Assembly (NCBI GenBank): GCA_021647705.1
Contig: JAKIUF010000030.1
Location: 1-55,182 of the forward strand
Direction: 5' to 3'
DNA: 55,182 nucleotides
Source: Gammaproteobacteria bacterium
GTDB lineage: Bacteria > Pseudomonadota > Gammaproteobacteria > SZUA-152
Numbering within the stretch: the stretch's first letter is position 1; every line of letters begins with the position of its first letter. The translations under genes were made by a program, and so were the position numbers. Shown here in pieces: positions 1 to 7,003 of the stretch. Under the pieces are notes generated by a model. The model was given only the letters and a program-made list of their open reading frames with translations. It searched no databases and was not told where the DNA came from.

Positions 1-1147
1 GGTGGTTGATGTCATCGGTTATTTTGTCGATGTCTTCGGCCTCGCTATGGGTGGCGTCAGGGATTGCATCATCAGTCTTTGGCGTATCAAACAGACCAAG
101 TTGTTCATGGGATTCGGATTCATTGCTATCAAACCCACCCACCCCCATGCCAATGAGCCGAATAGGTGGCAGGCCACTGGATATTTCTTTGTTCAGCAAT
201 TGCAGGACAGTACGCCACAAATCGCGGGTATGGTGCGTGGCGGTGCTGAGGCTGCGCGCGCGAGTGATGGTGTGAAAATCATCGAAGCGTAACTTGAGCT
301 GCACAGTGCGACCTTGTACGTTTTGACGGCGCATACGCCAGGCGACTTGTTCAGTGAGGTTGGAGAGTACACCGCGCAAAACTTCCACATCATTGATGTC
401 TTGCGCAAAAGTGGTTTCGTGGGAGATGGATTTGGCATCACGTTCGGTAATCACTGCTCGCGGATCATAACCCCGGGCCAATTGTCGCAGTTGCTCACCG
501 TATTGGCCGAAATGCTGACGGATGAATGATTCGGGTGCATGGCGTAAATCTGCAATGCTGTGAATCTGTTGGGCATGGAGCTTTTTCTCCGTTACCTTGC
601 CGACACCCCATAAGCGAGACACTGGCAGCGGGTCGAGAAATGCCTGTACGCCTGCGGCTTTCACCACTACAAAACCATTGGGCTTTTGCACATCCGAGGC
701 GATTTTGGCGACAAATTTGTTGGGTGCTACGCCCATGGAAATCACCAGTTGCAGCTCATCGAGTACGGCCTGTTTGATATCACGGGCAATGTGTTGCGCG
801 GGGCCGAATAACGTGGTGCTGGCGCTTACATCGAGAAAGGCTTCGTCCAGTGACAGTGGCTCGATGAGGGGCGTGTAGCGGGCAAAAATATCCTGAATTT
901 GCCGTGAGACCTCGCTGTACAGAGCCATGCGTCCTGGTAAAACAACCAGTTCGGGACAGCGCTTGAGTGCTGTTGCGGTGGGCATAGCACTACGAATGCC
1001 ATATTGCCGCGCGGTGTAACTGGCTGCTGCGACCACGCCCCGGTTTTCTGCCCGCCCACCTACCACCACAGGTTTACCACGCAGTGCCGGTTGCTCACGG
1101 ATTTCCACTGAGGCAAAAAAGGCATCCATATCGGCGTGAATAATCAT
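1..1147 (-). CDS. dinB: DNA polymerase IV, 3' end cut by window edge
   Basis: Y-family translesion DNA polymerase that copies past damaged bases with low fidelity. About 382 codons are open from the ATG at 1147 to the window edge, and no stop is reached, so the C terminus lies outside. The N terminus reads MIIHADMDAFFASVE, with the catalytic Asp at residue 8 (DMDAFF). The second catalytic pair is in SLDEAFLD near residue 105. A helix-hairpin-helix-like stretch (RLWGVGKVTEKKL) and the little-finger region follow. It is transcribed divergently from the cytochrome operon. The family match is strong across the whole visible length. Other open frames on both strands here are shadows of this gene. 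Confidence 0.95.
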   Translation of the reverse strand, partial: MIIHADMDAFFASVEIREQPALRGKPVVVGGRAENRGVVAAASYTARQYGIRSAMPTATALKRCPELVVLPGRMALYSEVSRQIQDIFARYTPLIEPLSLDEAFLDVSASTTLFGPAQHIARDIKQAVLDELQLVISMGVAPNKFVAKIASDVQKPNGFVVVKAAGVQAFLDPLPVSRLWGVGKVTEKKLHAQQIHSIADLRHAPESFIRQHFGQYGEQLRQLARGYDPRAVITERDAKSISHETTFAQDINDVEVLRGVLSNLTEQVAWRMRRQNVQGRTVQLKLRFDDFHTITRARSLSTATHHTRDLWRTVLQLLNKEISSGLPPIRLIGMGVGGFDSNESESHEQLGLFDTPKTDDAIPDATHSEAEDIDKITDDINH

Positions 1148-1342
1148 GTGTGTATTTTACGCATAAGTGCCTATGCCGCAAAAAAATATTATTAAGAGGT
1201 GGCGGGGTAATACATATTCAAGGTTTCCGATCGGGTTAAATCGCGTTGAAACCGGTTTTTTTTCAGTTTGGCTTCAGCTTGGTGGAGTAGCGTAACACTC
1301 AGCAACACTATAGCGCTGACAAAAGCAAAAGGAGATTGAGAT

Positions 1343-1981
1343 ATGAATACATCTGTTACAAAGTTTGATGATGACGCCACCGATGCCCAACAGGGGCAGG
1401 TTCAGCAAAAACAGGTCACCGTGTGGGATCCGTTGGTACGCATATTCCATTGGTCACTGGTGAGTGCCTTTTTTATTGCTTATTTCACTGAAGACGATCT
1501 GTTGGATCTGCATGTTTATGCCGGTTATGTCGTTGCCGGTTTGCTGGTTTTCCGACTGATCTGGGGGCTTGTGGGCAGTCGTCATGCACGTTTTACGGAT
1601 TTTGTGAAACGCCCCAGTGAAGTGTGGGCTTATTTGAAATCCATTATCGGCCAGCATCCTCGACGTTATCTGGGCCACAACCCTGCCGGTGGTGCGATGA
1701 TTATTGCTCTGTTGTCGTCACTGGTGCTGGTCACAATAAGCGGTATCGTTATTTACAGCATCGAAGAATCTGCGGGTCCTTTGGGGGCCAGTTTGTCCGG
1801 GGTGAGTGAGTTTTGGGAGGATGTGGTGGAAGAGCTGCATGAGTTTTTCTCCAATGCCACGCTGGCTCTGGTGTTTTTTCATGTGACCGGTGTGCTGATC
1901 GCGAGTCTCCAACACAAGGAAAACCTTGTTAAGTCAATGGTTAATGGCCGTAAACCTGTTGATGAAGAAGATGCAGCATGA
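1343..1981 (+). CDS. Cytochrome b561-type membrane protein (Ni/Fe-hydrogenase b-type cytochrome family)
   Basis: Predicted di-haem b-type cytochrome of 212 residues that moves electrons between the quinone pool or membrane and periplasmic c-type cytochromes. Four hydrophobic segments are visible. Candidate haem-ligand histidines sit in RIFHW (residue 36), DLHVYAG (56), ELHEFF and FFHVTG, the pattern of the family. AAAGGAG stands about nine bases before the ATG. The stop overlaps the start of the next gene by four bases (ATGA), so translation is probably coupled. The companions (SHP-like and diheme cytochromes) match a known proteobacterial gene set, which supports the assignment. The physiological donor and acceptor cannot be told. 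Confidence 0.88.
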   Translation: MNTSVTKFDDDATDAQQGQVQQKQVTVWDPLVRIFHWSLVSAFFIAYFTEDDLLDLHVYAGYVVAGLLVFRLIWGLVGSRHARFTDFVKRPSEVWAYLKSIIGQHPRRYLGHNPAGGAMIIALLSSLVLVTISGIVIYSIEESAGPLGASLSGVSEFWEDVVEELHEFFSNATLALVFFHVTGVLIASLQHKENLVKSMVNGRKPVDEEDAA

Positions 1982-2391
1982 AAACAAGCGACGATGTACT
2001 GCGTAAGGGGCTGTTCATTTTGTTGCTTACCGTACCGTTGGCCAGTCAGGCATCCGTGGTGGATGAGCAACTGGTCAGTTATCAGGCCAATGGGGCTGGG
2101 CCATTCAGCGCACAAAAAGGTGAGCAATTGTGGCAGCAAAAAGTGGTGAGTGAGAAGGATGGTCGTACACGTAGCTGTACTACTTGTCATGGCAATGATT
2201 TGCGCAGTACCGGCAAACACGCAAAAACCGGCAAGACTATCGAGCCGCTCAGTCCGGCGGTCAATGCTGAAAGCCTGAGTAGTGCGAAAAAAATCCGTAA
2301 ATGGTTTAAACGCAATTGCAAATGGACCTGGGGGCGTGAATGCACACCGCAGGAGAAAGGTGATTTGCTGAGCTTTATTCGTAATCAATAG
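1978..2391 (+). CDS. SHP-like monohaem cytochrome c (DUF1924 family)
   Basis: Secreted 137-residue c-type cytochrome. It starts with a signal peptide (hydrophobic FILLLTVPLASQA) and carries one haem-binding CTTCH at residues 67-71. The rest (KWFKRNCKWTWGRECT, then GDLLSFIRNQ at the end) resembles DUF1924 / sphaeroides haem protein, an oxygen-binding cytochrome whose usual partners are a diheme cytochrome c and a cytochrome b, exactly the two neighbours here. Two further Cys in the C-terminal part (NCKW, RECT) may form a disulphide, as in SHP. It overlaps the upstream gene by four bases. The family is well supported. The role (oxygen, NO or peroxide chemistry) is open. Confidence 0.82.
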   Translation: MKTSDDVLRKGLFILLLTVPLASQASVVDEQLVSYQANGAGPFSAQKGEQLWQQKVVSEKDGRTRSCTTCHGNDLRSTGKHAKTGKTIEPLSPAVNAESLSSAKKIRKWFKRNCKWTWGRECTPQEKGDLLSFIRNQ

Positions 2392-2431
2392 TTTGCAGCC
2401 ACTCTTATGTTAAAAGGTAAAGGTGACAATC

Positions 2432-3013
2432 ATGGACAATAGTAAAAGCAAAACCTGGAGTATCGTATTGACGATGGGCTTCACGCTGGGTTTGATCGGT
2501 ATCAGCGGGATGGTGCTCAGTGATGACGACGATGACTACGAAGGCAATGACCGATGGAGTCAATCCCGACTGGATGTGGCACCCGTGGATAATGCTTTTT
2601 ACAAAGAGGAATGTGGCTCCTGTCATTTTCCCTATCAACCGGGCTTGTTGCCTGCCCGCTCCTGGCAGCGGTTGATGGGTGGGCTGGAAGACCACTTTGC
2701 GGAAAATGCAGAATTGGAGGCTGTCGATGCCGAGCAGCTGACCGCTTATCTCACAGAAAACGCAGCGGATACATCTGATTATAAGCGGTCACGCGGTATA
2801 AGCCGTTCATTGGCCAAGGATGATGCTCCGTTGCGCATCAGCACAACACGTTATTTCAAACGTAAACACCACGAGCTTCCTGATCGTATGGTGAAAGATA
2901 ATCCCGACGTGCGTTCGTTCAGCAATTGCGAGCTTTGCCATGAGCGCGCAGCACAGGGGTCTTATGACGAGCATCAGGTAAAAGTGCCGGGTTATACGGA
3001 CTGGGATGATTGA
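2432..3013 (+). CDS. Diheme cytochrome c (DHC family)
   Basis: Periplasmic electron-transfer cytochrome of about 193 residues. It has an N-terminal signal or anchor helix (IVLTMGFTLGLIGISGMVLS), an acidic DDDDDYE linker, and two haem sites, CGSCH (61-65) and CELCH (166-170). It matches the DHC proteins encoded with SHP and cytochrome b. I chose ATG 2432, with AAGGTG six bases upstream. An in-frame GTG at 2423 would add three residues. It is the last gene of the cytochrome operon and is followed by a 411-base gap that holds repeats. Confidence 0.88.
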   Translation: MDNSKSKTWSIVLTMGFTLGLIGISGMVLSDDDDDYEGNDRWSQSRLDVAPVDNAFYKEECGSCHFPYQPGLLPARSWQRLMGGLEDHFAENAELEAVDAEQLTAYLTENAADTSDYKRSRGISRSLAKDDAPLRISTTRYFKRKHHELPDRMVKDNPDVRSFSNCELCHERAAQGSYDEHQVKVPGYTDWDD

Positions 3014-3051
3014 ACCCGTTTATTTCACCTGAATCACGGAGTTATAAAATC

Positions 3052-3090
3052 TAACGCAAAGACGCGAAGGTGCAGAGAACGCAAAGGGTT
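3052..3090 (+). repeat. Partial copy of the CGCAGAGG/CGCAAAG repeat
   Basis: This segment (AACGCAAAGACGCGAAGG, then TGCAGAGAACGCAAAG) resembles one arm of the larger inverted repeats at 3188, 28848 and 47923, but no matching second arm follows it. It is probably a decayed half copy. It lies in the non-coding gap between the diheme cytochrome gene and the PepSY gene. Confidence 0.55.
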
Positions 3091-3187
3091 TAGAGGATAA
3101 TGAACAAATATATATACCTGTGGCGAGTGAGGTTTTGGAGTTCAATGTGTACCACAGAATGTGGAAACAAAAACCACAATGTCTGTC

Positions 3188-3267
3188 ACGCAGAGGTCGC
3201 AGAGACACAGAGGCGCAGAGTTTTTAGTGTTTTTCTCTGTGTCTTTGCGCCTCTGCGGTCTCTGCGT
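3188..3267. repeat. Long imperfect inverted repeat (CGCAGAGG family), copy 1
   Basis: Two arms of about 33 bases face each other around a T-rich centre. The left arm starts ACGCAGAGGTCGCAGAG and the right arm ends CTCTGCGGTCTCTGCGT. Each arm is itself built from short CGCAGAG units. Similar elements lie at 28848-28940 and 47923-47990, so this is a dispersed family. It could fold as a long hairpin in RNA. The remainder of the gap 3014-3424 shows no convincing gene. Confidence 0.8.
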
Positions 3268-3424
3268 TTACAAGCACCTTATTTGATAAAACAACAGGTT
3301 TCCATGCCGCCCAGATTTTTGACCAAGTATGCTTAACTTAGTGGTATAGAGAGAATAATTTGAGTAATACCGGTTACTACAGTAGGTTCAATTGATTAAT
3401 TCGGATTGAAAAGAAGGTGTTTGA

Positions 3425-3733
3425 ATGAGGCGTTTACTGGTTGTGGTGTTGCTGATGGGATTGTCAGGTCTGTTTGTGCTGACTCCCGGATTGAGCGATG
3501 AAGACCATCAGCAGGCCCGGCGCTTAAAAGAGCTGGGGGAGATTCTGCCGCTGGAACAAATCATTAAGGCCGCCAAAGCCAGGCAGCCCGGTCGGGTGAT
3601 TGAAGTTGAGCTGGAAAATAAAGATGGACGCCATGTTTACGAAGTGGAATTGTTGAATGCACGTGGTGAAGTTTGGGAACTCTATTTTGATGCCGCTACT
3701 GGTGAGTTGATTAAACGCGAACGGGAGGACTGA
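3425..3733 (+). CDS. Secreted PepSY-domain protein
   Basis: Small 102-residue exported protein with a signal peptide (LLVVVLLMGLSGLFVL) and one PepSY-like domain. The domain pattern is visible: a helix with LEQIIKAAKARQPG, then GRVIEVELE, YEVELLNARGEVWELYFDAATGEL. PepSY proteins are thought to inhibit or sense in the periplasm and are often encoded with two-component systems. AAGAAGGTG precedes the ATG. The stop TGA overlaps the start of the response regulator by one base (TGATG), so the three genes at 3425-5777 form a coupled operon. It may modulate the sensor kinase; that role is inferred from position. Confidence 0.85.
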   Translation: MRRLLVVVLLMGLSGLFVLTPGLSDEDHQQARRLKELGEILPLEQIIKAAKARQPGRVIEVELENKDGRHVYEVELLNARGEVWELYFDAATGELIKRERED

Positions 3734-4422
3734 TGAGGCTGTTACTGGTCGAGGATGACGAAACCCTGGCGGCAGGCCTCAAGCAGGATTTATCGCGCGC
3801 AGGCTTTGCCGTGGATGTGGCGCATGACGGCATCGATGGGGAATTCATGGGCAACGAGGTGGATTACGATGTAGTGATTCTTGACCTGGGTTTGCCAAAA
3901 AAACCAGGGCTTGATGTCTTGGCTGACTGGCGCAAACAAAAAAATACCGTGCCGGTGATTGTGCTTACCGCGAGGGATGCCTGGAATGAACGGGTTGACG
4001 GGTTGCGTGCCGGTGCTGATGATTATCTGGGTAAACCTTTTCATGTGGAAGAACTACTGGCGCGCATTGACGCGATGATTCGTCGTCGTGGTGGGCGTGC
4101 CGATGGTTCACTGGAAGTAGCGGGCCTAGTACTGGACGAAGAACGTCAACAGGTGATGGATGCCACGGGCACCCATCATGCGTTGACGGGCACAGAGTTT
4201 CGGTTGCTGCGTTATTTTATGAATCACCCCGGCAAGGTGTTATCCAAAAGCAAACTCACAGAACATGTTTATGAAGATGATGCAGATCGGGACAGTAATG
4301 TCATCGAGGTTTATGTGCGCCGTTTGCGCGACAAACTGGGTAATGAGCGCATTCGTACCCGGCGTGGGCAGGGTTATGTGTTTGGAGAAAAAAGTGTCGA
4401 TAAAAGTGGAGACAAAGTGTGA
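3733..4422 (+). CDS. OmpR/PhoP-family response regulator
   Basis: DNA-binding response regulator of 229 residues. The receiver domain has the acidic pair EDD (7-9), phosphoacceptor Asp51 in VILDLGLP, the Thr in VLTARD and Lys in GKPF. A C-terminal winged helix (LTGTEFRLLRYF, then SNVIEVYVRRLRDKLG and TRRGQGYVF) is of the OmpR type. It lies between the PepSY gene and its cognate kinase, overlapping both. The regulon is not known. The cytochrome operon upstream is a plausible target because the two groups lie in series on one strand, but no binding site was identified. Confidence 0.93.
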   Translation: MRLLLVEDDETLAAGLKQDLSRAGFAVDVAHDGIDGEFMGNEVDYDVVILDLGLPKKPGLDVLADWRKQKNTVPVIVLTARDAWNERVDGLRAGADDYLGKPFHVEELLARIDAMIRRRGGRADGSLEVAGLVLDEERQQVMDATGTHHALTGTEFRLLRYFMNHPGKVLSKSKLTEHVYEDDADRDSNVIEVYVRRLRDKLGNERIRTRRGQGYVFGEKSVDKSGDKV

Positions 4423-5777
4423 ATTCAGTACAACAACGTTTGCAGCTGGGGTTGGCGGCCAGCGTAGTGTTGTTAATGCTGTTGTTGTGGTGGCTGGTGG
4501 CAGGGGCGATTGAAAAATTTGGTGAAGAGTTTGTGCAATCGCGGCTGGAGCATGATGCTGATAGTGTGTTGTCTGCCTTGCAGGTAGATGAAAACGATGT
4601 ATTGCAGTTAACACCGGGGCGCATGGCAAATATCTATAAGAAGCCCTTTTCCGGCCATTATTTTATGGTGTTGAGTGATGATGCAACGCTTTATTCCCGT
4701 TCGTTGTGGGATGAATCTCTGGCCGTGTCGCGGTTGCCCAAAGGAGAAGTGCGTCAATGGAATGCGCAGGGTCCGGCTGGGCAGACATTGCTGGTATGGG
4801 CGGGCGGGTTTCAGAAACAGGGGCAACGTTTTACGCTTGCCGTAGCAGAAGATTTGACGCCGTTATTGGAAAGTCTGGTGCGCTTCAACTGGTATTTCGC
4901 TGGTCTGTCATTATTGACATTAATGGTATTGCTTGGTGTGCAGCATTATGTTGTGCGTCGATCATTTCGACCGCTGGAACGAATTTTGCGTGAAGTTAAA
5001 AACCTGCAACAAGGAGCAGTGGGTAAGTTAAGTGAAGAAGTGCCCACTGAGGTGCAGCCGTTGGTGCGCGAAGTCAATCATCTGTTGCACCTGCTGGGTG
5101 AAAGGCTGCAACGTTCGCGCAATGCATTAGGTAACCTTGCTCATGCTCTCAAAGGCCCATTAAGTCTGCTAAGCCAGCTTGGGCAACAGGAAAGCGTGCG
5201 CGCATTGCCCGATTTATCGGCTAATTTGAAACAGCAGACTGATAGCATTCGGCAACTTATGGATCGCGAACTGAAACGCGCCAGACTGATGGGGCAGGGC
5301 GCGCCCGGTGTGCGTTTTGCACCGCAAGAAGAAATGCCAGTGTTGGTGGATGTGTTGCAACGTATGTTTGCAGCCAGGGATGAACAGGAAAAGCCTCTAA
5401 ATATCCATTGGCAGGCACCGGATGTGATTTTTGTTTTTGATCGTGACGATATGTTGGAGCTGATCGGTAACTTACTGGATAACGCTTGCAAGTGGGCCAA
5501 ACATCAAGTGCGTTGTGAATTGCTGGGTGATGAACACCATTTGCAGTTAGTGGTGGAGGACGATGGCCCAGGTTGCAGTGATGAAGAAATCAAACAGTTG
5601 ACGGCGCGGGGTGTGCGTATTGACGAAGCTGCACCCGGTCATGGGCTGGGTCTGGCGATTGTGCGTGATGTGGTGGAGATTTACAGTGGCAAATTGACAT
5701 TGGATCGCTCTTCGACATTGGGTGGTTTGCGGGTTTCAGTGTGTCTGGAAAATCGTGCAGTGAATGGCTCAGAATAA
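4419..5777 (+). CDS. PhoQ-like sensor histidine kinase
   Basis: Membrane histidine kinase of 452 residues. A first transmembrane helix (VVLLMLLLWWLVAG), a periplasmic domain of roughly 130 residues and a second helix (YFAGLSLLTLMVLLGV) precede a HAMP-like linker. The phosphoacceptor His is in LAHALKGPL, a PhoQ-type H-box. The ATPase domain has the N-box (GNLLDNACKWAK), DDGPGCS and GHGLGLAIV. The GTG start overlaps the regulator stop (GTGA), so kinase and regulator are translationally coupled. The signal is unknown; the PepSY protein may act on the sensor domain. Confidence 0.92.
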   Translation: MNSVQQRLQLGLAASVVLLMLLLWWLVAGAIEKFGEEFVQSRLEHDADSVLSALQVDENDVLQLTPGRMANIYKKPFSGHYFMVLSDDATLYSRSLWDESLAVSRLPKGEVRQWNAQGPAGQTLLVWAGGFQKQGQRFTLAVAEDLTPLLESLVRFNWYFAGLSLLTLMVLLGVQHYVVRRSFRPLERILREVKNLQQGAVGKLSEEVPTEVQPLVREVNHLLHLLGERLQRSRNALGNLAHALKGPLSLLSQLGQQESVRALPDLSANLKQQTDSIRQLMDRELKRARLMGQGAPGVRFAPQEEMPVLVDVLQRMFAARDEQEKPLNIHWQAPDVIFVFDRDDMLELIGNLLDNACKWAKHQVRCELLGDEHHLQLVVEDDGPGCSDEEIKQLTARGVRIDEAAPGHGLGLAIVRDVVEIYSGKLTLDRSSTLGGLRVSVCLENRAVNGSE

Positions 5778-5815
5778 AATGATTTAATGATGATCTGTAG
5801 TGGTTCAAACCTGAT

Positions 5816-6970
5816 CTAACCTGTAGCGGCTTTATCGGTGTTTTCACTGTACATGCAAATACCACTGCCAGTACGTTTTGCCGTGTACATGGCTGCATCG
5901 GCGCGGCCGATTAATGTATCAAGGTCGGTGCCATGGTCAGGGTAAAGTGTAATGCCGAGACTCGCACCAACGTTGATTTTTTCACCATTGCTATCCATGG
6001 TGATGGGGTTCGCAAAGGCGGACATTATTTTTTTCAGGACAATTTCGGGAGATTCCCTGGCAACGGTTGGTAAAACAAAAGCAAACTCATCACCACCAAG
6101 CCGGGCGACAGTGTCGCTGTCTCGCAAGGTTTTCTGGATACGGTCTGCCACGGTTTTGAGTACATAATCTCCAGATAGATGGCCTTGTTGATCATTAATT
6201 TCCTTGAATCCGTTGAGATCCATCATTGCTACCGCAAATTGGGTTTTGTTTCGTGTAGCCAGTTTGATGGCTTGCTCCAGTCGATCATGGAATAGTATGC
6301 GGTTCGGTAAACCGGTGAGCGCATCATGCAGGACAGCACGTTTGAGTTGGTTATTGGAATCAGCCAATTCGGCATTCTTTGCTTCCAGCTCAGCCAATAA
6401 GTCCTTGAGTTGAAGGGTGCGCTGCTCTACTTCCTGTTCCAGGTTCTGGACATAATTTCTGGCTTGTTCACCCAGGTTCCATTTTTTTACCAGGCTTAAT
6501 GCCATTTGTTGCACTGCTATGGCATCAAACGGTTTGCGCAGAAACAGCAGTTTATCGTTGCTGCCCAGTTTTTCAACAATGTCATCCCAGGTATAATCGG
6601 AATAAGCGGTGCATAACACCATTTCAATGTAAGGGTGTTTTAGCCAGATGCGGCTGATCGTTTCGATGCCATCCCAGCCCGGTGGCATGCGCACATCCAT
6701 AAAAATCAGCGCATAGGGTCGCCCTTCCTGTGCCGCTTTGTCCACCATAACCAGGGCTTCCTGACCCTGTAGTGCGGAATCGACGTCATATTTTAAAATA
6801 TCATCCGGGGTTTTGCTTTTGGGCTTATCTCCATCATCGCCAAACAGCTCAGCTTCCAAGTCATCCAGTGCGGCGCGGTCTTCATTCTGTTCATGGACTA
6901 AAACTTTACAAAAATCCTCATGGATAGATTCGTTGTCATCAACAATCAAAATACGTGTGTTGTGTTTCAT
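5816..6970 (-). CDS. REC-GGDEF response regulator, diguanylate cyclase
   Basis: Predicted c-di-GMP synthase of 384 residues. The receiver domain carries Asp92 in FMDVRMP and Lys in LRKPFD, and has an acidic insertion of about 35 residues (27-60) that is unusual between the first helix and second strand. A coiled coil (about 170-210, QNLEQEVEQRTLQLKDLL) links it to a GGDEF domain with intact ARLGGDEF. An RxxD inhibitory site (RDSD) stands five residues before GGDEF, so product inhibition is expected. The gene begins 33 bases after the histidine kinase gene on the same strand, which is its likely phosphodonor. The active site appears fully intact. Confidence 0.93.
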   Translation of the reverse strand: MKHNTRILIVDDNESIHEDFCKVLVHEQNEDRAALDDLEAELFGDDGDKPKSKTPDDILKYDVDSALQGQEALVMVDKAAQEGRPYALIFMDVRMPPGWDGIETISRIWLKHPYIEMVLCTAYSDYTWDDIVEKLGSNDKLLFLRKPFDAIAVQQMALSLVKKWNLGEQARNYVQNLEQEVEQRTLQLKDLLAELEAKNAELADSNNQLKRAVLHDALTGLPNRILFHDRLEQAIKLATRNKTQFAVAMMDLNGFKEINDQQGHLSGDYVLKTVADRIQKTLRDSDTVARLGGDEFAFVLPTVARESPEIVLKKIMSAFANPITMDSNGEKINVGASLGITLYPDHGTDLDTLIGRADAAMYTAKRTGSGICMYSENTDKAATG

Positions 6971-7003
6971 TATGATCTCTCGGGAGTGTTTTGATCTATT
7001 TAT

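Noticed and set aside
2-878. Several open frames on the plus strand at the left end
   Set aside because: They run opposite to dinB, which matches its family over the whole length. None has a recognisable sequence.
3052-3267. CRISPR array suspected from repeated CGCAGAG units
   Set aside because: There are no regularly spaced direct repeats with unique spacers; the structure is an inverted repeat, and no cas gene is present.
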